This document shows positions 8,779 to 18,652 of a stretch of DNA of 64,000 nucleotides, piece after piece; within the stretch, counting starts at the first letter, position 1, and each line of letters starts with the position of its first letter. The translations under genes and the position numbers were made by a program. Origin of the DNA: Haloimpatiens sp. FM7315 (lineage in GTDB: Bacteria > Bacillota > Clostridia > Clostridiales > Clostridiaceae); NCBI GenBank assembly GCA_041861885.1, contig JBGVUE010000001.1, positions 980,001 through 1,044,000 of the forward strand, read 5' to 3'. The notes under the pieces were generated by a model. That model did no database searches, was not told the DNA's origin, and was given only the letters and a program-made list of their open reading frames with translations.

Positions 8779-10157
8779 ATGAATATAAAAGAAACAATTG
8801 AAAAGGGTGCAAAAGCAAAAGTTATAGATACTATAGTTGAATACTTAGAAAAAGACCCAGAAAAAAATGTGGACAAAATTTTTTCTACAATAAAAAAACT
8901 TACTAAAGATCAGCATCAATTAGACCAAATAGATTTTGTATATAATTATTATAAAGAAAACCCTGCAACCTATGAGTTTATACAAAACATTTTGAAAACT
9001 ACTGATACAAAATGTTTAAAGAAGTTTTTGTAAATTACTTTGCCAATGCCAATTGGTATGCAGGACAAAAAAGGGCAAAGTATATGGAACAAGAAAACAC
9101 AAAAATTCCTTTTGTTATGTTAATGAGTCCTTCCATGAGATGCCCATTACATTGTAAGGGATGTTATGCATCAAGCTATAGCAAAAAAGACGACATTCCA
9201 AGAGAAGAAGTAGAGAGAATTATAAGTGAAGCAAGAGATTTAGGAATATATTGGATAATTGTTTTAGGTGGAGAACCTTTTGTAAATAACTATTTACTTG
9301 ATATATACGATAAATATAATGATATGATGTTTACTCCTTTTACTAGTGGAGTGTTTATAACTGAAGAAGTAGCGGATAGATTAAAAGAATCTGGTAATGT
9401 ATTCCCTATGTTATCTGTTGAAGGTTTTGAAGAAGATACAGATTCTAGAAGAGGAGAGGGTACATTTAAAAAAGTTATGCACGCTATGGACCTACTTCAC
9501 GAGAGAGGAATATTATACGGTGTATCTACAGCAGTAACAAGGGTTAATATAAATGATGTATTATCGGATAAATTCACTGATATGCTTATAGAAAAAGGTT
9601 CAAAGATGAGTTGGTACTTCTTATTTATGCCAGTTGGAGCAAAACCTGAATTTGATTTAATGCTTACAGCAGAGCAAAGAGTTTTCCTTGGAAATAGGAC
9701 AAGAGAAATTAGAAAAGACAAACCATATTTTACAATAGACTTTTTTAATGATGCTCCTTTTGTAGGTGGTTGTATAGCAGGAAAGTATTATTTCCACGTA
9801 AATTCAAAAGAAGATGTAGAACCATGTATATTCTCTCATTTTTCTACAGTGAATTTAAAGGGAAGACCACTTTTAGATGCATTTAGAGATCCATTTTTTA
9901 AAGAATTAAGAGCAAGACAGCCTTATAACACTAATATGTTAAGGCCATGTATGATGATAGATAATACTAATGTAATTAGAGAAGTATGCAAAAAAACTGG
10001 TGCTAAGCCAACTGATGAAGGTGGAGAGGCAATGCTTTATAATGAGGAATTTCACGAAAAATTAAATAAAGTTGCAAATGATTTTGCACCTCTTGCAGAA
10101 AAAGAATGGAAAAGAGTTTTTAATGAAAAAGGAAACAACAAATTTTCAAGAGGTTAA
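8779..10157 (+). CDS. Radical SAM protein with SPASM-like C-terminus (frameshifted)
   Basis: An iron-sulfur enzyme that cleaves S-adenosylmethionine to start radical chemistry. The restored length is about 459 aa. Residues 1-85 form a helical N-terminal domain. The cluster motif CPLHCKGC (CxxxCxxC) is near residue 125, followed by VLGGEPFVNN, a SAM-contact motif. Later cysteines (GGCIAGKYYF, VEPCIFSH, RPCMMIDN, REVCKK) suggest a SPASM-like auxiliary cluster region. The frame breaks at 9009-9012 (four A); one added base joins ...TTDTK to MFKEVFVNYF. Without it the gene would look like two overlapping genes. GGGGGAGAAATT precedes the ATG. It has its own promoter and terminator and no peptide substrate gene beside it, so the substrate is unknown. 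Confidence 0.88.
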
Positions 10158-10165
10158 ATAAATTT

Positions 10166-10240
10166 AAACCCCAATTCATAATTTAATTTCTAATATTAAA
10201 TTCATAATAGAAATTAAATCCTTGAATTGGGGATTTTTTA
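10166..10240. terminator. Bidirectional terminator between convergent genes
   Basis: A long imperfect hairpin from ACCCCAATTCA near 10168 to TGAATTGGGGATTTTTT near 10223-10238, with A-rich sequence on the left and T-rich on the right. It serves the radical SAM gene and the minus-strand glycosyltransferase. Confidence 0.75.
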
Positions 10241-11354
10241 TACTTCTAAGATTTTTTCATATACACTTAAAGTTTTATGGGCAGTTTTTTCCCAAGAAAA
10301 GTCCTTAGCTCTTTTTAAACCCATTAAGCTGAGTTCTTTTTGATAATTTTCATTGTTTAAAACTTTAGTAAGAGCATTACATAAATCGTATGTGTCTAAG
10401 GGATTTATTAAAACTGCATTTTTAGATGTTACTTCTGGAATTGAAGTTGTGTTTGAGGTTATAACAGGTGTACCGCAGCTAAAAGCTTCTAAAGGAGGTA
10501 ATCCAAACCCTTCATATAGAGAAGGGTATACAAAAACACTACATGCATTGTAAAAAACGGGTAAAAACTTATCTTCTATAAAACCTGTAAATAATATATG
10601 CTCTGTCATATTTAAATCTTCACATAGTTTCATTAGGGGTTTTCCTTCAGCCCTATAAGATCCTAAAATAACTAAATAATAATCTTTATTTAAATCTTTA
10701 TATGTTTTTGAGAAGGCTTTTATAAGACTACTTACGTTTTTCCTGTCACTAAAGCCACCTAAATATAGTATAAAGGGCTTATCAATGTTGTAACGTCTTT
10801 TAAGCATATACTGACACCTGAGTTTGTTTAAAGGCCTATATCTTTTATTAGCAGCTAAGGGGGTTACAAAAACTTTTTCACTGTCTATAGGAAAAAATCT
10901 CAAAATGTCTTTTTTGAAAATTCAGATACCGTTATTAAGGCTTCACAGTTACTTATAATCTTAGGCATCTCTTTTAGAAACTTGTTTAAATATCCTTTAC
11001 CAACAGTTTCTGGCATTATATATGGTATTAAATCGTGAATAGTTGCAATTTTTTTGCATTTTATATTTTCATTTAGACCAATACCGTTTTGAGGTACGTG
11101 ATATAAATCTGCATCAAGCTTTTGTAAACTTGATGGAAAATAATTATTCTCAAAAAACCTTTTGCTTTTTGGGAAGTTATAAGTACTTTGACGTTTTTCT
11201 TATCAAGGAAATCGTAATTTTCTCCAGACCAATACACATTATATTTATTGGTGTCATCGATTTTTATCAATTCGCTTATTAAATTTTGGGTATAGGTTCC
11301 AATTCCCGTACCTTTATACCAAGTTGCTCCTCTTCCATCAATTGCTATCTTCAT
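10238..11354 (-). CDS. GT4-family glycosyltransferase of the spore-coat island, CotSA-like (frameshifted twice)
   Basis: A retaining GT-B glycosyltransferase, about 372 aa when restored. The N-terminus MKIAIDGRGATWYKGTGIGT is the sugar-acceptor half's glycine loop, LYHVPQNGIGL follows, and the nucleotide-sugar half carries LYLGGFSDRKN and YPSLYEGFGLPPLEAFSCG with the conserved E-x7-E. Breaks at 11152-11157 (six A, + strand) and 10910-10915 (six T) each need one base back; this yields KGFFENNYF and SKKDILRFFPID. It diverges from the CotS gene at 11658, like the cotSA-cotS pairing in B. subtilis, where both products are in the spore coat. The sugar donor is unknown. Confidence 0.88.
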
Positions 11355-11600
11355 TTCATCCTCTCCTTAAGAATATTTAATGAAGCTATGACATAAAAGC
11401 TATTTTATATAGATTCAATATATTTAAAAACATATTAAATAGTATATTTCTAAATATATGTTAGAAAGTCTAGCTTTATTTAATAATATTTTTACTTTGT
11501 ATATTATATGATATATAGAAAAGAAATTTTAAAATATAGGAAGTATATTTTAAAAAATACTAATAAGATAAGGGGGTAAATTGAAAAATAGCTATCATTA

Positions 11601-11628
11601 ACATATTTCTATAAGGATACATATAATA
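11601..11628 (+). promoter_or_regulatory. Candidate sigma-K promoter of the cotS-like operon
   Basis: AC at 11601-11602, 17 bases, then CATATAATA (11620-11628), matching the sigma-K -10 pattern CATANNNTA. It lies 30 bases before the CotS-like start. The family is late-sporulation, so the match fits, but short patterns occur by chance in AT-rich DNA. The rest of the 300-base divergent gap shows nothing else clear. Confidence 0.4.
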
Positions 11629-11657
11629 GATATAGAATAATGTTGTGGAGGAAAATA

Positions 11658-12668
11658 TTGGAGGTTTTAGATTTAAAGCAAAAGCTAGAAGAAAATTATA
11701 ATATCTCCGTTAAGAGTCTATTTAAAATAAAAAATGTATATAAGATTGAATCGGATAAAAAATGTTTTTGTTTTAAAGTAATTAAATATAATTTTGGCCA
11801 TTTTTTATTTATAATAAATGCTATGATGCATCTGCAAAAAAATGGGTTTGAAAGAATTCCAAGGTTTTATTTAACTAAAAACAAAAGCTTCTATATAAAA
11901 ATAGAGAATAACTACGGATATTTAACTGAATGGATAAATGGCAGAGAATGTAACTATAGTGATAATGAGGATTTGAAACTGGCAGTTTTAAAGTTAGCAG
12001 ACCTTCACAATAAAAGTTGCAATTTTAAAGTGGAGAGAAATATGAATCCACGAATTGGATGGTTAAGATGGATAGAAATTTTTGAAACGAGACGAGATGA
12101 AATACTTGATTTTAAAAATAGAATGGATAAAAAAGTAGTAAAAAGTGAATTCGATTATAAATACAGAGAAATTATGGAGGAAGAAATTATTAGGGCAGAG
12201 AGGGCAATAGCAAACTTGAAGAGAAGCAGTTATGTAAATAATATGAAAAGCAGTATCTTAAAAAGAGAATTTTGCCATCATGATTATGCACATCATAATC
12301 TACTTCTAACAGAGGATAAAAAAATGTATATAATTGATTTTGATTATTGTATTTTGGATACACATCTTCACGATTTAAGTAGCATTATTATTCGTACAAT
12401 GAAAAATGGAAATTGGAGTTTGAATAAAGCAGAAAAAATGATTAGTTGGTATAATTCAATGAATTTAGTTTTACTTGAGGATTTACCTATTATGGCAGCG
12501 TTTATTGAGTTTCCACAGGCATACTGGCAGCTTGGAATACAGTATTACTGGGAAAAACGACCTTGGAATCTAAGTGTTTTTTTAGATAAATTAGACAAGA
12601 TAAGTATGGATAGAGAAGCTAGACAGGAATTTGTGGAAAAATTAATAAATTTAAAATCTGGAGATTAG
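11658..12668 (+). CDS. CotS-family spore coat protein (kinase fold)
   Basis: A member of the CotS/CotI/YutH group, which share the aminoglycoside-phosphotransferase kinase fold; about 336 aa. The catalytic loop is CHHDYAHHNLLL (Brenner motif H-x-D-x4-N) and the metal site is IIDFDYC, both intact. I choose the TTG at 11658 because GGAGG lies six bases upstream; an ATG at 11640 would place that site inside the gene. The product starts MEVLDLKQKLEENY. It is first of a three-gene run (11658, 12680, 13457) with gaps of 11-15 bases. It is probably assembled into the spore coat, and an ATP-dependent kinase activity is possible. Confidence 0.88.
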   Translation: MEVLDLKQKLEENYNISVKSLFKIKNVYKIESDKKCFCFKVIKYNFGHFLFIINAMMHLQKNGFERIPRFYLTKNKSFYIKIENNYGYLTEWINGRECNYSDNEDLKLAVLKLADLHNKSCNFKVERNMNPRIGWLRWIEIFETRRDEILDFKNRMDKKVVKSEFDYKYREIMEEEIIRAERAIANLKRSSYVNNMKSSILKREFCHHDYAHHNLLLTEDKKMYIIDFDYCILDTHLHDLSSIIIRTMKNGNWSLNKAEKMISWYNSMNLVLLEDLPIMAAFIEFPQAYWQLGIQYYWEKRPWNLSVFLDKLDKISMDREARQEFVEKLINLKSGD

Positions 12669-12679
12669 GGGGTAAAGAG

Positions 12680-13441
12680 TTGCAGAAAAAAATTTTTAGA
12701 ACTGTAGAAGACTATATTTTAAGTAAAGATATAGATATAGTTAATCATATACCTTTTGACAAAAAAGATTTTAGTAGGATTAATTCTAAGACTATAATAG
12801 AACAGCTAAAACTCATCTCAAAATTCCATAAAAGAATTAAGAATTGTAATAGATGTACACTTCAGAGAATTGAAAATCAAACAGGGAAGATAGTAGAACT
12901 ACAAAAGGTAGACTTAGGTAAGTGTAAAAAAATACTAAGAGATATAGAAAATTCAAATTCAAAGAATGATTTTGAGAGTATGCTAGTTAATTACGGAAAA
13001 GAATTCTTAAGAATAGGAGAAAAATCAATTGAAGAGATATATATAAGTGGTTATATAGATATAATAGTTAGAAGTATGGATAACAATGAAATATGCATAG
13101 GAGATCCTTATTTTAATAATTTAGCTTATGAAAATAATAGAATTCAAATAAAAAATATAAATAAGATATCTTACAATATAGTTGAAATAGATGCTTTTAA
13201 TTTGTTAAATAAATTAAGTAGAAAGGGAATTAAGCTTCCTATTTCATATTTGGCAGGAGAATTTTGCGAATTTGAGGGTTTAGGTGAAAAAAGTCAAAAG
13301 CTTATAGAAGCTCTAATGAAATACCCTTATGATTTTGTTAGATACTGTAATAGATATAAAAAGAATAAAAAATATGACAATGATAAATGTGTTGAGAAAT
13401 TAAAAGATATAATGAATATTTATTCAAGTGAAGTGATTTAA
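12680..13441 (+). CDS. Degenerate CotS-like protein (probable pseudokinase)
   Basis: A 253-residue protein between two CotS genes. The TTG start at 12680 follows AGGGGGTAAAGAG. Its second half aligns by eye with CotS proteins: the catalytic loop position reads IGDPYFNN, keeping D-x4-N but losing the histidines, and the DxD metal motif is replaced by a segment reading SYNIVEIDAF. The nucleotide-binding N-lobe is shortened. C-terminal motifs (YPYDFVRYCNRYYK-like RYCNRYKKNKK) resemble the coat proteins' last helices. I infer a non-catalytic coat subunit or partner of the flanking kinases. It is conserved in reading frame with no break, so it is not simply decaying. Confidence 0.65.
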   Translation: MQKKIFRTVEDYILSKDIDIVNHIPFDKKDFSRINSKTIIEQLKLISKFHKRIKNCNRCTLQRIENQTGKIVELQKVDLGKCKKILRDIENSNSKNDFESMLVNYGKEFLRIGEKSIEEIYISGYIDIIVRSMDNNEICIGDPYFNNLAYENNRIQIKNINKISYNIVEIDAFNLLNKLSRKGIKLPISYLAGEFCEFEGLGEKSQKLIEALMKYPYDFVRYCNRYKKNKKYDNDKCVEKLKDIMNIYSSEVI

Positions 13442-13456
13442 AGAGGTGAAGTATTT

Positions 13457-14482
13457 ATGTTTGATACAAAAGGTAGTGCAAGAGATGTTTTATGTGAATA
13501 TGATTTAGATATAAATTTATTTAAAATATTTGATTTACATGTTTACGATGTATTTCCCGTTAGGAAAGCATTTATATTGTCAACGGACAAAGGAAATAAA
13601 ATACTTAAAAAAATAAATTACCCCGTAGAAGAACTTAATTTTATAAATAATGCTCTAGAATATGTTAATAGAAGCTTTAATAGGACTATAGGTTATGTAA
13701 AAACGAAAGATAACAAGGCATATACTCTTTGGGAGAATAATGTATACTTTGTTATGGACCTTTTAGAAGGGAGAGAAAGTGAATATTCAAATCCTGTAGA
13801 TTTAAAAATTGCAACAGAATCTTTAGCAGAATTTCATAATGCAGGAGAGGGAATCGTATCTTATGTAAATTATGAAAGTAGAAATAACTGTGGAAAGTTA
13901 ATTGAATCCCTTAAGAGAAGAAAAGAAGAAATGAAGTTTTTTAAAAACATAGCTAATTGGTACGAGGATAAAAGTGATTTCGATTTTGATTTTTTAAAAA
14001 ATGTAGATTATAATATCGAGATGGCTCAAAGAAGTATAGATGAACTTGAAAAATCAAAATATTATAAGCTTTGTAGTGAAGAGGATAAGGTGGTTTTATG
14101 CCATCATGATTTAGCACATCATAATTTAATTATAAATCGCAACAAGGCATATTTAATAGATTTTGATTATTGCATGATAGATCTAAAAGTTCATGATTTA
14201 TGTAATTTTATAACAAAGGCTATTAAGAATTTTGCTTATGATGTGGATAGGGCAAGAGCAATATTAGATGATTATGAAAAGATAAATCCATTAGACAAAA
14301 GAGAGTTACAGGTTTTGTATGCTATGCTTTTGTTTCCTGAGGATTTTTATAGTATATCTAAGGACTATTATACTAAAAGAAAGAGTTGGACATTAGATAC
14401 ATTTTTAAATAGGCTTGAAAAGAAACTTGATTTTAGGGAAGAAAAAGAGGAATTTTTAATAAAGTTTAAAGAAAAAATCTAA
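13457..14482 (+). CDS. CotS-family spore coat protein (kinase fold)
   Basis: A 341-residue second CotS paralogue. It has CHHDLAHHNLII as catalytic loop and LIDFDYCMIDLKVHD as the metal-binding site, so the kinase residues are intact. The lysine-containing N-lobe reads GNKILKKINY, closely like the third paralogue at 15745. The ATG at 13457 follows AGAGGTGAAGTATTT. The last gene of its run, it ends in a strong hairpin shared with the convergent glycosyltransferase gene. The role is as for the other CotS proteins: a mother-cell-made coat component whose phosphoryl acceptor, if any, is unknown. Confidence 0.88.
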   Translation: MFDTKGSARDVLCEYDLDINLFKIFDLHVYDVFPVRKAFILSTDKGNKILKKINYPVEELNFINNALEYVNRSFNRTIGYVKTKDNKAYTLWENNVYFVMDLLEGRESEYSNPVDLKIATESLAEFHNAGEGIVSYVNYESRNNCGKLIESLKRRKEEMKFFKNIANWYEDKSDFDFDFLKNVDYNIEMAQRSIDELEKSKYYKLCSEEDKVVLCHHDLAHHNLIINRNKAYLIDFDYCMIDLKVHDLCNFITKAIKNFAYDVDRARAILDDYEKINPLDKRELQVLYAMLLFPEDFYSISKDYYTKRKSWTLDTFLNRLEKKLDFREEKEEFLIKFKEKI

Positions 14483-14514
14483 GGAAAGTGCTTTGCACTT
14501 TTCTTAGATTTTTT
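14472..14514. terminator. Bidirectional terminator between cotS-like and glycosyltransferase genes
   Basis: A nearly perfect 18-bp stem (AAAATCTAAGGAAAGTG at 14474-14490 with its complement at 14496-14512), flanked by A-run and T-run, placed where two convergent genes meet. Confidence 0.88.
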
Positions 14515-15622
14515 TAATAGTATTTTTATAAGCTGCAATAGTATCCATGGCTGTTTTCTTCCAGTTAAGACTATTTGATTTTATAAATCCATTTTTTATA
14601 AGAGTATTTTTAAAGTTATCATCATCTAATACTTTAATAATGGCGGCTTTTATCATATCTGTATCTTCAGGATTTATTAGATAAGCAGAATTTCCTAAAA
14701 TTTCTGGTATTGAGGTCCTATTTGAAGCTATAACTGGACTACCACAGGCCATGGCCTCTATAGGAGGAAGACCAAAACCTTCGTATAGTGAAGGATACAC
14801 AAAGATTTTAGCTGCATTATAGAAAAATGGCATGTGTTTTGCTGGAAGAAAACCAGGAAATAAGATTTTATTTTCCATATTAAGCCTTTCAACTTGGTTT
14901 TTATATAATTCATAGGATTTACCTTTTCTGCCACCTATTATTAGCTTTATTTTTCTTTTTTTGCAATTTTACTAAAAGCATCTATTAGTCCAGAGATATT
15001 TTTTCTAGGACTAAAACCTCCTATATATAGAATAAAGTCTTCTTCTATACCATAATAGTTTTTAATAAAGCTTTTACACTTTTTTTGTTTAAGGGTTTAT
15101 ATATACTCTCACTTGCAAGATAGGTTACATATATCTTGTCTTTAGGGTAATTTAGAGTTTTAATGATGTCTTCTTTTGAGTAGTTTGAAACAGTAATTAT
15201 TCCGTCGCAAAGTGAAATAATCTGGTTTATATTTTGGTTAAAAATTTTTAAATAAGTGTCACTTACAGTTTCAGGCATTTTAAAGGGAATAACATCGTGC
15301 AAAGTTATAATATAAGGACAATTTTTATTTGTAGGAAGACCAATGCCGTTTTGAGGCACATGATACAAAGAAAGATTATCCATAAATATATTATTTGGAA
15401 TATTTGTTTCTTCCCAGAAATTTAGTTTGTTATTTTTTTGACTTCTTTTATATTAAAATTAATGTTTTTATTAGGAAAATTACATTCATTTTTATGTGCA
15501 TATAAATTATATATAGTTTTGCTATCAACTTTATTTAAGTTATTAATTAATTCATAGGTGTAGGTTCCAATACCAGTTCCTTCATAGCATATGGAGGCCC
15601 TTGCATCTATTCCAATCTTCAT
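14504..15622 (-). CDS. GT4-family glycosyltransferase of the spore-coat island, second copy (frameshifted three times)
   Basis: A paralogue of the 10238-11354 gene, about 373 aa when restored. It begins MKIGIDARASICYEGTGIGT, has LYHVPQNGIGLPTN, LHDVIPFKMPETV, LYIGGFSPRKN and YPSLYEGFGLPPIEAMACG. Breaks lie at 15433-15439, 15080-15086 and 14956-14962, each a run of seven T on the + strand; one more base in each gives KEVKKNNKLNFW, NKKKCKSFIKNYYG and AKKRKIKLIIGG. GGAGTGAGGGGTT precedes the ATG. It diverges from the third CotS gene at 15745, repeating the glycosyltransferase/CotS arrangement of the first half of the island, which suggests an ancestral duplication of the pair. Confidence 0.88.
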
Positions 15623-15744
15623 AACCCCTCACTCCTTAAAAGTTACTATTACTTAATTTTATTAGTTTGTATAGTGAATTTATGATAGAAAATAAAGTAT
15701 AAAAATTAAAAATATTTCATATAGATTATATGGGGGTGATTAAA

Positions 15745-16751
15745 ATGATGAGAGAATTTGAAATCGAGAGACAGTTCGGTATAAAAATTCAAAATATAAA
15801 ACCAAATAAGGGAGTTTACTATTTGAAGACTAACAAAGGTAACAAATGCTTAAAAAAATAAATTACGGAATTCAAAAATTATATTTTGTTTATGAGGCCA
15901 AAGAACACCTTATAAAAAATGGATTTTCTAACATAGATAGATATTGTTTAAATAGTGAGGGAGAGCCATATGCCTTAGTAAATGAAGATATATATACATT
16001 ATCAGAATGGATTGAAGGTAGAGAGTGTGATTTTCATAATTTAGATGAAGTGAAAAAAGCTGCTATTAATTTAGCTAAGATGTATGAAGCAAGTAAGGGG
16101 TATGAACCTCCAGAAAATAGTAAATTAAAAACTGATTTAGGAAGATGGCCTTATTTAATGGATAAAAGAGTTAAAAGTTTTGACAAAATGAAGAATATTG
16201 TGCGAAAAAAGAAAAGTAAAAAAGGGGACTTTGATTTATTGTATTTAAAAAATGTAGATTTTTATAAAGAACTAGGCAAAAGGGCAATGAATGTTTTAAT
16301 GACTTCAGATTACGAAAAGCTATGTGTAGAGGCAGAGACAGAAAAGAGTTTTTGCCATCATGATTATACTTATCATAACATAATAATAGATAAGTCTGAA
16401 GATTTTCATATGATAGATTTTGATTATTGTAAAAGAGAACTTAGAGCTTACGATATATCTAATTTCATAACTAAAGTTCTAAAAAGAGTGGATTTTAATA
16501 TAGAGTATGCTAAAGCTATATTAGAGAGCTATAATTCTGTAAGTCCAATTAAGGAAGAAGAATATAGGATTATTTACGCTTTTTTATTATTTCCTCAGAG
16601 GTTTTGGAGGGTTTGCAACAGATATTATTACAGCGAGGCAAATTGGATACAGAATAATTTCATAAATAAAGTGAATAAATTACAAGATGAAAGAGAGAAT
16701 TATATGAAGTTTATTGATGAAATAAAAATTGAATTAGGTCAAAAGGAGTAG
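15745..16751 (+). CDS. CotS-family spore coat protein, third copy (frameshifted)
   Basis: A kinase-fold coat protein of about 335 aa when restored. GGGGGTGATTAAA precedes two adjacent ATGs (15745, 15748). The frame breaks at 15844-15846 (three A): adding one base joins KTNKGNK to MLKKINYGIQKL, which aligns with GNKILKKINY of the 13457 paralogue. The catalytic loop CHHDYTYHNIII and MIDFDYCKRELRAYD are intact. The distal part RFWRVCNRYYYSEANW matches the conserved C-terminal helices. It is diverged from the second glycosyltransferase gene. Role inferred as in the other CotS genes. Confidence 0.87.
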
Positions 16752-16836
16752 CTATTTGATGAAAGACAAAATATATATTATAATTAAGTTTATATTTTGT
16801 TTTAAGGAGGTAGACTGATTTAATTCAGCGTTTATT

Positions 16837-17655
16837 ATGGAAAATAAAAATGTAACTCCCAATAGGGTGATAAAGAAAAAGGCTAGAGAGCAGTTAAAAG
16901 GAAATTGGACATCCGCAGTATTAGTTTGTTTTATATACTGGTTAATATTATTTTCTATAGGATCAATTGATGCTATAGCAAGCATTTTAAATAATGTTAA
17001 AAATGGATTTTTATTGTCTGGTCAAACAGAAGATACTTCTTTTGGATTGGCATGCGTTATTATTCAAATACTTATAGGTGGGCCTTTTGCCTATGGAATA
17101 TGGAATTTTTTCAAAAACCTTGGTAGAGAAGAGTCACCAAAAATTGAAGATTTGTTTAAAGGTTTTAAGTTTTTAGTTCCCAATTTCCTTATTAATCTAA
17201 TCGTAAGCATTTTTCAATTTTTGTGGTCATTGCTTTTTATTTTACCTCTTATAATTGCATTTACAATTATAATGTTAAAAAGTGTTTATGAGGTACAATT
17301 TACATCTTTGCCTTTAGTTGTTTTTACAGTTGCTGCAATTACAGTAACTATAATTTTAACTATAATATTATTAAGATATTCTATGGTATTTTTGGTTTAT
17401 AATGATAATAAAGAATTGAGTGCTATGGAAGTAGTAAAAGCTAGTGTTAGTATGATGAAGGGATATAAATTTAAATTATTTCTTATGAATTTAAGTTTTA
17501 TAGGATGGTTTATTTTGTCTATATTAACATTAGGAATAGGGTTCTTGTGGCTTTATCCTTATATAAACGCTTCTACTTTTAATTTTTATGAAGACATAAT
17601 AAGTAAAGATAAAAAGGGCGATTTAATGGAAAAGGCAACTATTGAAGCCAATTAA
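16837..17655 (+). CDS. DUF975 family integral membrane protein
   Basis: A 272-residue membrane protein of unknown function. The N-terminus KKKAREQLKGNWTSAVLVC is the family hallmark (an amphipathic basic stretch entering the first helix), followed by five or six hydrophobic segments and a cytoplasmic tail. The ATG at 16837 has no close ribosome site: the nearest AAGGAGG (16803-16809) is 27 bases upstream, and an in-frame TGA lies between, so either the start is leaderless-like or a base is missing here. A strong terminator follows. No link to the coat genes is evident beyond proximity. Confidence 0.75.
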   Translation: MENKNVTPNRVIKKKAREQLKGNWTSAVLVCFIYWLILFSIGSIDAIASILNNVKNGFLLSGQTEDTSFGLACVIIQILIGGPFAYGIWNFFKNLGREESPKIEDLFKGFKFLVPNFLINLIVSIFQFLWSLLFILPLIIAFTIIMLKSVYEVQFTSLPLVVFTVAAITVTIILTIILLRYSMVFLVYNDNKELSAMEVVKASVSMMKGYKFKLFLMNLSFIGWFILSILTLGIGFLWLYPYINASTFNFYEDIISKDKKGDLMEKATIEAN

Positions 17656-17663
17656 TTAGTTTT

Positions 17664-17706
17664 AAAAGCGTTAAATTAGAATTATAGTCTAATTTAACGC
17701 TTTTTT
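17664..17706 (+). terminator. Rho-independent terminator of the DUF975 gene
   Basis: A 17-bp stem (AAAAGCGTTAAATTAGA, 17664-17680, with 17688-17704), followed by T. Confidence 0.87.
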
Positions 17707-17722
17707 ATATATAAAATTACTC

Positions 17723-17750
17723 ACATAATCTTTTCTTTTGCATAATAATA
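17723..17750 (+). promoter_or_regulatory. Possible sigma-K promoter of yabG
   Basis: AC at 17723-17724, 16 bases, then CATAATAATA from 17741. The -10 is one base off the CATANNNTA spacing. B. subtilis yabG is sigma-K dependent, which makes the site plausible but not proven. Confidence 0.3.
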
Positions 17751-17779
17751 TATTGAGCAATTTTATAGGGGAGAGGTAT

Positions 17780-18652
17780 ATGGAGGTAGGAGATGTAGTT
17801 GTAAGAAAATCCTATGGAAAAGATATTGCATTTAAAATTATTGATATAAGAGAAGAAAAGGGTAAAAAAATATATATATTGAAGGGAATAAACATTAGAA
17901 TTATAGCAGATTCTCCTGTTGAGGATTTAGAAGAGCCTAATTCAAAAGAAAATGCAGCTAAAGATGCTGTTTTTAATAGAAAGGTTAAGGAGTCCATAAA
18001 GAAAATATTAGATGCTAGAAACGATGCTGTTGAGGTTATGAGTGGACATACATTAAAGAATAAAGAGGTTAAAAATAAGGAAATGTATTTTGGAAGACCG
18101 GGAAGAGTACTGCATATTGATGGAGATGCACAGTATTTGGAAATGTGTATGAAAACATACAAAAGGATAGGTGTTGATGCAATTGGAAAGGTAATACCTG
18201 AAAAAGAGCAATCAATGAGGGTAGTTGAGCTTGTAAAGGAAAGCAAGCCAGACATAGTTGTAATTACAGGTCATGATGGCATGGTTAAAGATACCAAAGA
18301 GTATACAGATTTAAAAAATTATAGAAACTCTCAGTATTTTGTCGATAGTGTAACAGAACTTAGAAATTATGAAAGAGGCTATGATGAATTAGTTATATTT
18401 GCAGGGGCATGTCAATCCTGTTATGAGGCTATATTAGAAGCAGGTGCTAATTTTGCAAGTTCGCCAAGTAGAGTGCTTATACATTGTTTAGATCCAGTTT
18501 TTATATGTGAAAAAGTAGCTTATACCAATATAGAAAAAATAGTTTCTATAGAAGAGGTTATTCAAAATACCATTACCGGTACAAAAGGTATTGGGGGACT
18601 TCAAACAAGGGGTAAATATAGAGAAGGTTTTCCTAAATCACCATTTATTTAA
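17780..18652 (+). CDS. yabG: Sporulation-specific protease YabG
   Basis: A 290-residue cysteine protease of the mother cell that processes spore-coat proteins, the same length as B. subtilis YabG. The ATG at 17780 lies just after GGGGAGAGGT; upstream in-frame codons are discarded. The N-terminus MEVGDVVVRKSYGKDIAFKI forms a small beta domain; the catalytic part contains VVITGHDGMVKD and IFAGACQSCYEAI, with the histidine and cysteine expected of the enzyme (ITGHD; GACQS). It precedes veg and sipL, as in B. subtilis, where veg follows yabG. In clostridia YabG also processes germination proteins. Confidence 0.93.
   Translation: MEVGDVVVRKSYGKDIAFKIIDIREEKGKKIYILKGINIRIIADSPVEDLEEPNSKENAAKDAVFNRKVKESIKKILDARNDAVEVMSGHTLKNKEVKNKEMYFGRPGRVLHIDGDAQYLEMCMKTYKRIGVDAIGKVIPEKEQSMRVVELVKESKPDIVVITGHDGMVKDTKEYTDLKNYRNSQYFVDSVTELRNYERGYDELVIFAGACQSCYEAILEAGANFASSPSRVLIHCLDPVFICEKVAYTNIEKIVSIEEVIQNTITGTKGIGGLQTRGKYREGFPKSPFI

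Noticed and set aside
15718..15728. Sigma-K-like box CATATAGATTA before the third CotS gene
   Set aside because: Spacing within the -10 is off by one and no -35 AC lies at the right distance.
17812..18255. A 147-codon open frame on the minus strand inside yabG
   Set aside because: It has no ribosome site and lies wholly within a well-supported gene on the other strand. The same holds for the minus-strand frame at 35313-35786 inside pyrG and others.
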